Assembly (NCBI GenBank): GCA_942492935.1
Contig: OW818654.1
Coordinates: forward strand, 124,001 to 188,000
From: JANJUO01 sp942492935
Lineage (GTDB): Bacteria; Bacteroidota; Ignavibacteria; Kapaibacteriales; UBA2268
Direction of reading: 5' to 3'
Length of the DNA: 64,000 nucleotides
Part shown: positions 1 to 9,147 of the stretch, piece by piece
Numbering within the stretch: position 1 is the stretch's first letter
How the letters are laid out: each line of letters starts with the position of its first letter
The notes under the pieces: generated by a model
What the model was told of the DNA's origin: nothing
Database searches by the model: none
Seen by the model: the letters and a program-made list of their open reading frames with translations, nothing else
Position numbers and translations under genes: made by a program

Positions 1-1
1 C

Positions 2-1339
2 TTCAAAGGAAATGACATATACAAAGCTAATCAATATGCTCAAGGGGCTGGTGTTCATTTTGCTTTTGGAGTTTTGAATGATTATGATGGAAATGATACT
101 TATATATCAAAAGCTGTTTCTCAAGGTAGTGGTCATGATTTCGCATTCGGTTCATTATTGGATACAGATGGGAACGATAGATATATTGCAGATGAGCTTT
201 CAATAGCTGCAGGAAATGCAAATGGAATTTCATTATTACTTGATAAAAATGGTAATGATACTTATTCTGTTAGTAATTCAGCAAATTCACTTGGGTATTC
301 TGATTTTAGAAGAAATTGGTGTATGCTTGGATTATTTATTGATGGTAGTGGTTCGGATGTATATTCAGAAAAGAAAAATAATGATTTGCATTATATAAAA
401 TCATTTACGGGTGCTTTTGTTGATTTTGAATTTTCAAAAGATGAGAAAAAAAGGGAATTGAAAAGAGAAGAATCAAACACTCCAATTTCATCAATTCTTG
501 ATAGTTTATTTGTGCAAGCAACTGCATCATTAAGTAAGTTTCAAACAGGAGTTGCTCCAGCAAGAGCAAAAATTACATCTTTCGGCAAAAAAGGTTTTGA
601 CTTTCTACTTAGTAAGTTTAATAGTCCTTTTGCAAGAGAACGCAATGCTGTTGAAGATATGGTTAATAAAATGTACCCAAAAGAAAATGAATATATTTCT
701 AAATGTCTAATTGATTCCTTACTATCTGCGGATTATAGCGTATATTCTCTTTCTGCGAGAATTCTGGGACAAAATAAAGAAAAGAAAGCACTATCACAAT
801 TGATGCTTCGTGCAAGGTCTGCCAATTGGAAGGATAGAGCTTTGGCTGCTCAACATATTGGAGAAATAGGTGTTTCTGTTCTTTCGGATTCAATCGCTTT
901 TTTGCTATTTGACCAGAATCAGCTTGTAAGAGCAAGAACAGCATATTCGCTTGCTTCGCTTTTTCATTATGATATTTTAGGTGAAATTGCACCTGCTCTT
1001 TCGGACTCTTTTCAAGTTGTAAGATACAACGCAATGGCGGGGCTTTTAAGAAATAAACCATATAAATATGAGTTTATCAAAGAAATATTTTTGGGAAATT
1101 TGAAAGAAGAATCTGTTTTGATGTTAATTCCAATGCTTGCTATTATAGATTTTAATCCAGCCGATTATAAAAGTTTTGTAGGGATTATTTCTAAGCAATC
1201 AAAAAAAATAAGAGCAGCCGCTTACAAAGAAATCATCAATTCTGGGAATAAAAAATGGAAGGATATTTACAAATTGTTAATAAAAAACGAATCGGATTCT
1301 GATTTGAAAACATATTTAGGAAAATTAAATGAAAAATAA
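2..1339 (+). CDS. GND-Y repeat / HEAT-repeat protein, 5'-truncated by the window edge
   Basis: The frame is open from base 2, so the true start lies upstream; the first ATG inside (74) is not a credible start because the repeats continue through it. The N-terminal part holds five repeats of about 30-35 residues with the signature [K/D/N]-G-N-D-x-Y or G-S-D-x-Y (GNDIY, GNDTY, GNDRY, GNDTY, GSDVY), with small hydrophobic stretches (FAFG, LLD) between them, resembling a short beta-solenoid. A charged linker follows, then about 220 residues of helical pairs typical of HEAT repeats. The stop codon overlaps the gmk start by 11 nt, so the two are probably cotranscribed. HEAT arrays usually bind proteins; the ligand is unknown. 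I could not assign a named family. Confidence 0.75.
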   Translation, partial: FKGNDIYKANQYAQGAGVHFAFGVLNDYDGNDTYISKAVSQGSGHDFAFGSLLDTDGNDRYIADELSIAAGNANGISLLLDKNGNDTYSVSNSANSLGYSDFRRNWCMLGLFIDGSGSDVYSEKKNNDLHYIKSFTGAFVDFEFSKDEKKRELKREESNTPISSILDSLFVQATASLSKFQTGVAPARAKITSFGKKGFDFLLSKFNSPFARERNAVEDMVNKMYPKENEYISKCLIDSLLSADYSVYSLSARILGQNKEKKALSQLMLRARSANWKDRALAAQHIGEIGVSVLSDSIAFLLFDQNQLVRARTAYSLASLFHYDILGEIAPALSDSFQVVRYNAMAGLLRNKPYKYEFIKEIFLGNLKEESVLMLIPMLAIIDFNPADYKSFVGIISKQSKKIRAAAYKEIINSGNKKWKDIYKLLIKNESDSDLKTYLGKLNEK

Positions 1340-1895
1340 AACTTTACTTGTACTGTCATCACCGAGCGGAGGTGGCAAAACTGTTGTTGCTAAGCATTTG
1401 ATTTCAAAATATAATCAATTTGTTTTTTCAGTGTCAGCTACTACAAGAAGCCCAAGAATTAATGAACAAGAAGGAATTGATTATTATTATTTGAGTAAAG
1501 ATGAATTTGAAAAATTACTACTTGAAGAAAAATTTATCGAGAGTGAAGAAATATTTGGTAATTATTACGGTACATTAAAAAGTGAAATTGAAAATAAAGT
1601 TAATGCTGGTAATTATGTAATATTTGATATTGATGTTAAGGGTGCAATGTCTGTAAAGAAAGCTTTTCCTGAAGAATCGTTGTTAGTCTTTATTGCTCCA
1701 CCTTCATTAGAAGTTCTTGAAAGTAGATTAAAAAGTAGAAAAACAGAATCAGATGAACAAGTTCAGAAAAGATTATCAAGAGCTGAAATGGAAATCACTT
1801 TAAGCAAAGAATTTGACTATGTTGTTGTAAATAATATTTTGGAAGATACTTTTCAAGAAGTTACATCAATCATCGAAAATACATTCATATTATAA
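1329..1895 (+). CDS. gmk: Guanylate kinase
   Basis: Phosphorylates GMP to GDP with ATP, an essential cytosolic step of guanine nucleotide synthesis. The 188-residue length is typical for bacterial Gmk. The P-loop SSPSGGGKT is at residues 10-18, followed by the GMP-binding segment (TTRSPR, then EQEGIDYYYLS, about residues 37-55) and a mobile lid rich in Arg near residues 130-150. The usual P-loop is SGPSGxGKS; here it reads SPSGGGKT, a mild variant. The ATG lies inside the last codons of the HEAT-repeat gene, which suggests translational coupling. A strong hairpin at 1918-1954 follows the stop and probably ends transcription. Confidence 0.95.
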   Translation: MKNKTLLVLSSPSGGGKTVVAKHLISKYNQFVFSVSATTRSPRINEQEGIDYYYLSKDEFEKLLLEEKFIESEEIFGNYYGTLKSEIENKVNAGNYVIFDIDVKGAMSVKKAFPEESLLVFIAPPSLEVLESRLKSRKTESDEQVQKRLSRAEMEITLSKEFDYVVVNNILEDTFQEVTSIIENTFIL

Positions 1896-1917
1896 ATATT
1901 CAAATAACTATTTTCAG

Positions 1918-1954
1918 AAACAGTCATCCCAAATAATGTATGGAATGACTGTTT
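1918..1954. terminator. Bidirectional terminator hairpin between gmk and the M16 peptidase gene
   Basis: Inverted repeat AAACAGTCAT(C)CC / GG(A)ATGACTGTTT with an 11-nt loop, sitting in the 74-nt gap between two convergent genes. It is followed on the plus strand by GTTTAT, a modest U-rich tail. Confidence 0.55.
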
Positions 1955-1969
1955 GTTTATAATCAATTA

Positions 1970-4789
1970 TTATTTTTCTGGATATAAAACAAATTTTGCT
2001 ACATTATCTAATTTGAAATATTTTTTTGAAATTTCAAATAATTTTTCAGAAGTTAATGATTCAATTTCTTTCTTTTTCTCTGCGATTTTTTCAGGATTTT
2101 CGTTATTATAGTAAGCACTATATAGGTTATTCATCCAATAGCGATTATCTTGCATACTTACTTCGAGTGATTTCAAAAGTTGTTCTTTTACTTTTTGATT
2201 GTAAGAATCATCTAATTGTTTGCTTGTAAATTCATTAATTAATTTTATAATTTCAGCATAAAGCTCTTCTGAACGGTCTGGGTCGCAACCAAAACCAATG
2301 TTGATTGTATAAACAGGTCTTGGGTATATAGCAGCATTTGCATAGCCATAAGCACCATAAGTACCACTTTTTTCTTCGCGAATTACTTCTCTCAATCGAA
2401 TATTAAAAGCATCTAAAGCAGCATTCAACAGAAATTTATCATTTCCACTGAAATCAAAATCACCACTTATTCTTACATTGACCATACTTTGCTTTTCAAT
2501 ACCTTTCTTAATAACTTTTTCGATTTTACCTTTTGGAATTTTGATACCTAAATCAGTAAATTTTTCAGTTTTATTTGTTGATGGCAAGCTACCAATATAT
2601 TTCTCAATCATTGGAGTAATTTTTTCAACATTGAAATTACCAACAAAGAAGAAGTTAAAACCATTCATATTTTCAAAGCGACTTTTGTAAAATTTGATTG
2701 CCTTCAATAAATTTACTTTGGTTAAATCTTCCACTTTCCAAGGCATTCTACGTGGATGGTAGCTGTGCATTACTGCGGAAATTGAATCATAAAAAACTGT
2801 TCTTGGGTCATTTTCATCATCTTTTATACTTGATGCAGTTTTTTCGATATATGCTGAAAATGCTTCAACATCTTGTCTTGGTTCAGTTACTCTTAAATGA
2901 ATTAATTGGAACATTTCTTCAATATCTTGAGGTGAACATTGTCCGCTTATAGCTTCTTCCAATTCTCTAATAGATGCTCTTACATCTACCATCTTACCAC
3001 TCAATAATTTTGATAAATCTGTATTTGAAAATTCAGAAACACCACTTTCGGACAATACAGTTCCTGCAATCGCTGAAGTATGATAATCAGCATCTGGAGC
3101 AGTTGATGAACCACCAAAACGGAATGAAGAAAACATCACTTCGTCATTTTTGAATTCTGTTGGTTTCAATACAACTTTTATACCATTTGAAAGTGTAAGT
3201 TCGGTAACACCAATATTTTTAAATTGTTTAGAAGAAACAACTTTACCTGGTTTTACATCTTTGCTAAATAATGGTTTAGTTACTGCATCATCAATATAAG
3301 GTTGATGATTTTGTGAAGCAACCAAATTAAACATATCTAAAACTTGCTTTTCGGTTGGAGTTACTACTCCTGCTCTTTCAGGTGTACTAATAGCAATTAC
3401 AGTATTTTCTTTTTTTACCAATTTTTTAATTTCGGTATTAATTTCAGCTATTGTTATTTCTGGTAACCATAATTTATACATTTGCAATTCATTTTCAATT
3501 CCTGGAATTGCTTCTTTTTGAAGGAAATTTCTAACAAATTCACTAGCGTAATTTATAGATTCAGTTTTATCTTTTTCCAATAAAGCATTTTCCATAAATC
3601 TTAATTGTTCATTCTTTACTCGAATTAGTTCCGATTCATTAAAACCGTGCTGAGCTGCTCTGAATAATTCAGTAAAAGTAGCATTAACACCTTGCTCTAC
3701 ATTATCACTTTTTAGCATACCAAAAAAACCAAAAGCATCAGTTGTTGGTACAAAATTTCCTGAATATGAAACAGCAAAAAATCCAAATGGAGGATTTGGC
3801 TTAGTTTGTCTTTCTTCAATTCTTTTATTTATCATAGTTGTAACTAAAGTATGGACAATATTTTGTCTATAATCTTTGTAAGTACCTTTTTCATCAGCTT
3901 TATATTTCATCATTAATTGGATACTTGGAAATGCCAATTCTTTATCGGTTGCAACCGAAACAAGAGTTTGCTTATGTTCAGGTAGTTGGATTGTTTCTCT
4001 TTTTCTTGCATCTTTCTTTGGTTCAATTTTCGAAAAATATTCAACAACCATTTTTTCAACTTCAACCATATCGAAATCACCAACAACGATTACTGCCATC
4101 AAATCAGGGCGGTACCAATCTTTGTAAAATTTGGTAAGAGTTTCGTGTTTGAAATTTTTAAGAATTGCAGTATCGCCAATTACATCATGTTTTGCATATT
4201 TTGAATTGTAATAAATAATTGGGTTATGTTTTCTCTGAACTCTGTCGTCAGCTCCTTTTCCTAATCTCCATTCTTCAATAATCACACCTCTTTCTTTGTC
4301 AATTTCTACTGGTTCAAATGCAAGTTGATGCGCCCATTCTTCAAGAACTTGTATTCCTTTTTTCATTTGTTCTTTATTGTCTGTTGGAACTTTCAACATA
4401 TAAACAGTTTCATCGTAAGAAGTGTAAGCGTTGAGGTCATTGCCAAATTCAATACCAATTGATTCCAAGTAACTAATCAATTCTGATTTTGGAAAACTTT
4501 TTGTGCCATTAAAAGCCATGTGTTCTACAAAGTGTGCAAGTCCATTTTGATTAGCGTCTTCTTGCATTGCACCTGCTTTAAGAGCAAGACGCAATTCCAT
4601 TCTGTTTTCAGGTTTGCTGTTCTTTTTAATGTAATAGGTAATTCCATTTGGAAGTTTCCCGATTTTTATTGAGGGGTCAACAGGGATAGTGGAATTAATA
4701 TCTTTGATTTGAAAAGTATTTTGGGCATTCAGACAGAATACGCCCATTAAAAAAATCACGAGATAAAGTGATTTTATTTTGTTAAACAT
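1970..4789 (-). CDS. Secreted M16 family zinc metallopeptidase (two M16 domains)
   Basis: A pitrilysin/insulinase-family protease. Residues 1-22 form a signal peptide ending in LNAQ, so the protein is exported. The inverted zinc motif H-F-V-E-H is at residues 86-90, with the third ligand expected at Glu166 in KERGVIIEE, 76 residues on, as in the family (HxxEH-x76-E). The 939-residue length fits a fused active N-terminal half and inactive C-terminal half; the second half begins near residue 525 (LSNGIKVVLKP) and has no HxxEH. Such periplasmic M16 enzymes degrade peptides released after protein turnover. The gene stands alone, convergent with gmk. The first ATG places the signal peptide correctly. 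Confidence 0.93.
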   Translation of the reverse strand: MFNKIKSLYLVIFLMGVFCLNAQNTFQIKDINSTIPVDPSIKIGKLPNGITYYIKKNSKPENRMELRLALKAGAMQEDANQNGLAHFVEHMAFNGTKSFPKSELISYLESIGIEFGNDLNAYTSYDETVYMLKVPTDNKEQMKKGIQVLEEWAHQLAFEPVEIDKERGVIIEEWRLGKGADDRVQRKHNPIIYYNSKYAKHDVIGDTAILKNFKHETLTKFYKDWYRPDLMAVIVVGDFDMVEVEKMVVEYFSKIEPKKDARKRETIQLPEHKQTLVSVATDKELAFPSIQLMMKYKADEKGTYKDYRQNIVHTLVTTMINKRIEERQTKPNPPFGFFAVSYSGNFVPTTDAFGFFGMLKSDNVEQGVNATFTELFRAAQHGFNESELIRVKNEQLRFMENALLEKDKTESINYASEFVRNFLQKEAIPGIENELQMYKLWLPEITIAEINTEIKKLVKKENTVIAISTPERAGVVTPTEKQVLDMFNLVASQNHQPYIDDAVTKPLFSKDVKPGKVVSSKQFKNIGVTELTLSNGIKVVLKPTEFKNDEVMFSSFRFGGSSTAPDADYHTSAIAGTVLSESGVSEFSNTDLSKLLSGKMVDVRASIRELEEAISGQCSPQDIEEMFQLIHLRVTEPRQDVEAFSAYIEKTASSIKDDENDPRTVFYDSISAVMHSYHPRRMPWKVEDLTKVNLLKAIKFYKSRFENMNGFNFFFVGNFNVEKITPMIEKYIGSLPSTNKTEKFTDLGIKIPKGKIEKVIKKGIEKQSMVNVRISGDFDFSGNDKFLLNAALDAFNIRLREVIREEKSGTYGAYGYANAAIYPRPVYTINIGFGCDPDRSEELYAEIIKLINEFTSKQLDDSYNQKVKEQLLKSLEVSMQDNRYWMNNLYSAYYNNENPEKIAEKKKEIESLTSEKLFEISKKYFKLDNVAKFVLYPEK

Positions 4790-4936
4790 AATACACCTAA
4801 ATGAAAATATTGAAAATAAAAAACCAAAATTAGCAAAAGAAATTTAGATAATAAAAGAAAATTTATGTATTTCATATTAATTCAACTACACGTTTATTAT
4901 CATTGTTATGAGATAATGAATTTATAAATATTTTTT
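4790..4936. other. AT-rich upstream region of the M16 gene
   Basis: No gene or repeat recognised. It must hold the promoter of the minus-strand M16 gene, but I could not pick out a convincing -33/-7 pair in such AT-rich sequence. The family 1 palindromic element begins directly after it. Confidence 0.4.
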
Positions 4937-5284
4937 GACCACAAACCCAATTGATATTTTTCAATTTGCATTGTTATTTGAATGAAAAAAATGTATATTT
5001 GGCACAATTTACAAATAAAAATAAATTGAAATTCCATAAATTCCCGATAGGGATTAAATGTTTGTAACAAATTAAATTCACCTAAGTCCAGCAATCCCAG
5101 CGGGATTGAATAATTGTTAACCCCATCTAAATCCTCCCCAAGTGGAGGACTTTACATATTATTCCTACCTTTGGGGAGGTTAGGTGGGGTTTCTTCTTAC
5201 AAACATTAATTCCCTATGGGAATTTCAAGGAATTTCTTTCAAATTAACGAAAATACAAATTTATGGTTAGTAGGGTGAGTAGTC
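4937..5284. repeat. Family 1 palindromic element, copy 1 (MITE-like)
   Basis: About 348 bp that folds on itself along nearly its whole length. Ends: GACCACAAACCCAA at 4937-4950 and TAGGGTGAGTAGTC at 5271-5284, inverted with 10 of 14 matches. Middle arms: CCCGATAGGGATTAAATG then TTTGTAA (5043-5067), against TTACAAACATTAATTCCC (5197-5215). Core hairpin: CCCCATCTAAATCCTCCCC (about 5120-5140) against GGGGAGGTTAGGTGGGG (about 5173-5190). It has no coding capacity and no transposase. Close relatives lie at 21836-22210 and 38570-38815, with the core alone at 49321-49397. Confidence 0.8.
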
Positions 5285-5438
5285 GCAATATTTTTTTTCA
5301 TTAAATTCTATTAGGTATCCTCATTTTTTCAATCACTAAATTCAAATAAATGAAAACATTTGAGTAGCTTCACAAAAATTAAATTTATTATATACCGTCA
5401 ATTATATGGTATTATTATTCAATAAAATTTTAATCTAA
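5285..5438. other. AT-rich leader of the metallophosphoesterase gene
   Basis: No gene seen. A short inverted repeat ATACC...GGTAT lies near 5392-5412, too weak to call an operator. The region presumably carries the promoter of the downstream gene. Confidence 0.3.
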
Positions 5439-6671
5439 ATGAAGACTGGTTTTGTTATTTTCTTTCTTATAATCATTCCGCTAATTGTTTTAGCTTTGGA
5501 ATTGTATTTTAATTCAAAGTGGTCTCGTTTTGTTAAGCAAAGAAATTGGTCGCCAATTTTATCAACTATACCTTACTATTTAACTGCAATAATGATTACA
5601 ATATATATTAGTGCATCATATTTGAAAATGTTTAGTGATAAATTTTATCCAATTGTTTGGGCTTTATTTATTATTTCAAATATATGGATATTGCCAAAAC
5701 TTGTGATTGTACCATTATTTGTATTGGGAGATTTATATAATTATTTTAAAAAGAAATATTTGAAATATTTTCCAATTTCTCAAAGTAATTTAGAAAAGCA
5801 GAAAAGTGAGGACAGAAGAATATTTTTACAAAATGCGTCTTGGTTAGCCGCAGGAATTCCATTTTTGATTACAAGCAGAGGATTAACTCATACTGCTTAT
5901 GATATACGATTACATAAAGCGGAGATACCAATTGAAAATTTGCCCTATAATTTAAATGAATTTAGAATTGTTCAATTATCTGATATACATTTCGGTTCAT
6001 TTATTAATACTAATATTGTAAAAGAAGCAGTTAGCATTGTAAACAAATTAAATCCTGACTTAATATGTATTACCGGCGATTTTATTAATGTAAAAGTATC
6101 TGAATTAGATTATGGTTTAAAGGAACTAAAGAAATTAAAAGCTAAGCATGGAGTATATGGTTGTCTTGGTAATCACGACCACTATGTAGATAAAAATGAA
6201 ATTCGCGACTTGGTTGAGCAAATAGAAAGTATTGGAGTAAAGTTATTAATAAATGAAAATAAAATAATTGATTTGTATCATAGCAAGATTAATATTGTTG
6301 GTGTAGATAACGAAGGGATTAGACAACAATTTGCTGACTGGGATAAGGCGTTTGATGGAATTTCATCGAAAAATACTACAATTTTACTTTGTCATGACCC
6401 AATTAATTGGGACAAAAATATTAGAGGCAAAAGAAAAGTAGATTTGACATTGTCTGGGCATACTCATGGCGGGCAAGTTTCGGTGGACTTTTGGGGTGAA
6501 ACTCTTTCTCCTGCTCGACTTGTTTATAAGCAATATGCGGGACTTTATTCTGATAATTTTCAGCATTTATATGTAAATAGAGGATTTGGTACTTCTGGTC
6601 CACCTATAAGATTGGGATTTAATCCTGAAATTACTTTGATAACCTTCAAGCCAACCGAATCAATGGTATAA
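5439..6671 (+). CDS. Membrane-anchored calcineurin-like metallophosphoesterase
   Basis: A 410-residue protein with about four N-terminal membrane segments (roughly residues 4-22, 42-61, 68-84, 84-100), then a calcineurin-like phosphoesterase domain from about residue 174. The two-metal ligand motifs are all present and in order: D-I-H at 182-184, G-D at 213-214, G-N-H-D-H at 244-248, C-H-D-P around 318-321 and G-H-T-H at 340-343. This matches the YaeI/YkuE type of phosphoesterase; YkuE-like enzymes are Tat substrates, and a twin arginine followed by a hydrophobic stretch (residues 126-145) is visible here but lies after the membrane segments. The substrate is unknown; lipid or nucleotide phosphoesters are possible. 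Monocistronic as far as seen. Confidence 0.87.
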   Translation: MKTGFVIFFLIIIPLIVLALELYFNSKWSRFVKQRNWSPILSTIPYYLTAIMITIYISASYLKMFSDKFYPIVWALFIISNIWILPKLVIVPLFVLGDLYNYFKKKYLKYFPISQSNLEKQKSEDRRIFLQNASWLAAGIPFLITSRGLTHTAYDIRLHKAEIPIENLPYNLNEFRIVQLSDIHFGSFINTNIVKEAVSIVNKLNPDLICITGDFINVKVSELDYGLKELKKLKAKHGVYGCLGNHDHYVDKNEIRDLVEQIESIGVKLLINENKIIDLYHSKINIVGVDNEGIRQQFADWDKAFDGISSKNTTILLCHDPINWDKNIRGKRKVDLTLSGHTHGGQVSVDFWGETLSPARLVYKQYAGLYSDNFQHLYVNRGFGTSGPPIRLGFNPEITLITFKPTESMV

Positions 6672-6813
6672 TTATTATAAGTAAACAAAATATTTATTTT
6701 TGTTAATAATTAAATTTTTGTTAATTTATAAATATTAATTGGAAAAATTTTTATTTTTAATTAATAATTGTTTTCATTGTACTTGTTTGCTTAATGGAAG
6801 ACTAAAATTGAAT

Positions 6814-8571
6814 ATGATAAATAATATTAAAGATTTACTCGATAAAAATTTCTTGAAAATTAGTTCTTTGGGAATAGGAATTATTGATAAAGAATTAAAT
6901 TTTATAATGAAAAATTCTACATTTGAAACGATGTTTCCATATTTAAAGGAATTTGAAGTTCAAGAATTTTCAATAAATTTGCATAGTGCAGAAGGCAATA
7001 TAAATTTTGAAGATTACTTTGAAAATCCGAGTGAAGTTACAGCATACAAGTATGAATTTGAAAAGAAAAATAAAGTTGCACGCTGGGTTATTCATATTAT
7101 ACCTTTGTTAAATGAAGAAAAAATAGCTGAATATGCGGTTTGTATAGTAAAAGACCTGTCCGACTCAAACCACTGGCAAAAAGAATTTAATATTTTATTT
7201 GAAAAAGTACCAAATCTTATTGCAGTATTGGATTCTGAATTCAATGTTATCAGGGCTAACGAAAAATTCAGAGATGCATTTGGAGACACAGGAACAAGTA
7301 TAGAATTGTACAGAAAAAAGCATTTAGAAAACAAAAATACACCTGCATATTATAGTTTTTTAGATGGTGATGAGCATTTTGGAGCGCAGGTGCTGATTAC
7401 AAAGGGTAGCGATAAATCTCATTTTCTTGTTAATTCATCTCCATTTGCTTATAACGAAAAGGGTGAAGTAACGCAAGTATTAGAAATATCTACTGATATA
7501 ACTGAAATAAATCAATTACAAGAACAATTGCAACACGCTCACGATTTCTATGCTGAAATTATTGAAAATTCAGCTGATGGAATTATTGCTATTGGAAGAA
7601 AAGGGAAGACACAAATATTCAATGAATCTGCAAGAAAAATTTTAAATTGGAATCAACAAAGAAAACCTGGAATTCCTAAAATTCAAGAAATGTTACCAAA
7701 AGAATTTTTTGATGAACCAGATGAGCATGGAAAAATATTAGTTAATAAAGAACTAAATGTAATATCTGCTGATGGAATTACAATACCAGTAAGAATAAAT
7801 GCTTTTGAGCTTACAAATAAAAAGATATATATGGGCAGGGTAGCTTTTTTACAAGATTTAAGACCAGTAAAAGAACTTGAAATGCAAAAAATTATGGCTG
7901 AAAAAACCGCAATAGTTATGTCATTTAAAGCTCTTGAGGAAAGTATGAAATCTTTAGTAGATGTTCAAGAAATTGCTTTGGACAATTATGAGAAAGCAAT
8001 AGAAAGCAATGGTTTATTAGACAAGAATTTGGCATGGGCTTATGTTAGACAGAGATTTAATGTTGTAAATAAAATTGTAAAATCATTTATTAATGTAATC
8101 AATGGCTATATGCCGATTTATTCAGAAGTGAATTTTTCCCAGATTGCACTTAAAATCATAAGCGAGTTAAACGATATTTCATCTTTCAATGATGTTAAAC
8201 TCATTAATAAGATTAAACCATCGGATAATAAATATTTATCTGACGAAAATGCCATTAAAGCCATTATGATTATTTTGCTATCAAATGCCATTGACGAAGC
8301 TGCAAAAACTGAATCTAATTGTATGGTAATAATTGAAGCTGATGAATTTTCTGAGCATATTTTCATTAAAGTTACAGATAATGGTCCAACAATTTCAAAA
8401 CAGTTAATGGAAAAACTATTCGAAATCAAAGACAGTAATAATGCACGAATAGGATTGGTTACAGTAGCAATGATTGCTAAAGCATTAGATGGTCGTATTG
8501 AAGTAAGTTCCACAAATGATGATGGAAATAATTTTATGGTTTTGCTACCAGCTAAACGAGTAATTCAATAA
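6814..8571 (+). CDS. PAS-domain histidine-kinase-like signalling protein lacking an obvious H-box histidine
   Basis: A cytosolic protein (585 residues from the ATG at 6814; a TTG at 6739 would add an unconvincing 25-residue extension). Two or three PAS-like segments (about residues 120-235 and 250-370, the latter with IIENSADGIIAI) lead into a helical segment and a C-terminal GHKL ATPase domain. That domain has an N-box-like LLSNAIDEA at 488-496 and a D-N-G at 522-524. The helical region before it, where HisKA carries its phosphorylated His, contains no histidine at all, so the family's autophosphorylation step is doubtful. It may be an allosteric partner or a diverged kinase. The yjbR-like gene starts 10 nt downstream, so the two probably form an operon. 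Confidence 0.8.
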   Translation: MINNIKDLLDKNFLKISSLGIGIIDKELNFIMKNSTFETMFPYLKEFEVQEFSINLHSAEGNINFEDYFENPSEVTAYKYEFEKKNKVARWVIHIIPLLNEEKIAEYAVCIVKDLSDSNHWQKEFNILFEKVPNLIAVLDSEFNVIRANEKFRDAFGDTGTSIELYRKKHLENKNTPAYYSFLDGDEHFGAQVLITKGSDKSHFLVNSSPFAYNEKGEVTQVLEISTDITEINQLQEQLQHAHDFYAEIIENSADGIIAIGRKGKTQIFNESARKILNWNQQRKPGIPKIQEMLPKEFFDEPDEHGKILVNKELNVISADGITIPVRINAFELTNKKIYMGRVAFLQDLRPVKELEMQKIMAEKTAIVMSFKALEESMKSLVDVQEIALDNYEKAIESNGLLDKNLAWAYVRQRFNVVNKIVKSFINVINGYMPIYSEVNFSQIALKIISELNDISSFNDVKLINKIKPSDNKYLSDENAIKAIMIILLSNAIDEAAKTESNCMVIIEADEFSEHIFIKVTDNGPTISKQLMEKLFEIKDSNNARIGLVTVAMIAKALDGRIEVSSTNDDGNNFMVLLPAKRVIQ

Positions 8572-8581
8572 TAATATTATT

Positions 8582-8950
8582 ATGAACAACATTGAATTTA
8601 GAGAATATTGTCTTAGTTTGAATTGGGTAACTGAGGATATGCCTTTTGATGAAGATACTGTATGCCTAAGAGTAGGAGGCAAAATCTTTGCTATGTATGG
8701 ATTGGAACATCACCCATTTCGATTCAATTTAAAGTGCCACCCCGAACTTGCCATAGAATTAAGGGAGAAATACGATAATATTATCCCCGGTTATCATTGC
8801 AACAAAAAGCATTGGAATACTGTTATTCCTGATGGACAAATACCTTTAAATCTCATAAAGGAAATGATTGATATTTCGTATAATTTAGTACTAAATTCTT
8901 TATCAAAAAAGGAAAGGCAAAAACTGACTTTAGAAACACTACCTGATTGA
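8582..8950 (+). CDS. MmcQ/YjbR family protein
   Basis: A 122-residue protein matching the small YjbR/MmcQ family (CyaY-like fold, DNA-binding suggested for the family). Supporting features are an N-terminal short helix (FREYCLSL), the central VCLRVGGKIFAMYGLE strand pair, the HPFRFNLKC strand, a basic helix, and the family's PGYHCNKKHWNTV segment ending in PLNLIKEMIDISYNLV. Length is typical. It starts 10 nt after the upstream kinase-like gene and probably shares its transcript. The cellular role of the family is not established. Confidence 0.88.
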   Translation: MNNIEFREYCLSLNWVTEDMPFDEDTVCLRVGGKIFAMYGLEHHPFRFNLKCHPELAIELREKYDNIIPGYHCNKKHWNTVIPDGQIPLNLIKEMIDISYNLVLNSLSKKERQKLTLETLPD

Positions 8951-9147
8951 TTTATTCCAAATGATACTGAAATTTTATAAAATATGAGTATTTCTTCTAA
9001 ACAGTTTATTGAATAAGAGTAAATTTAATCATAATTAAAATTAATAATCACCTAATTTCTATTTTTTAATTAATTGTTATAATATGGAATTTAAATTAAT
9101 TATTTTTGTAATGATAGAAAAAATTAAATTTAATTATATGGTGATTT

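Noticed and set aside
6739..6813. Longer N-terminus of the PAS kinase-like protein (TTG start)
   Set aside because: The extra 25 residues are Cys- and Leu-rich, lie outside the domains, and an ATG follows at 6814.
8118..8513. 131-codon frame antisense to the PAS kinase-like gene
   Set aside because: The sense strand has clear GHKL motifs; the antisense frame has no recognisable domain or start signal.
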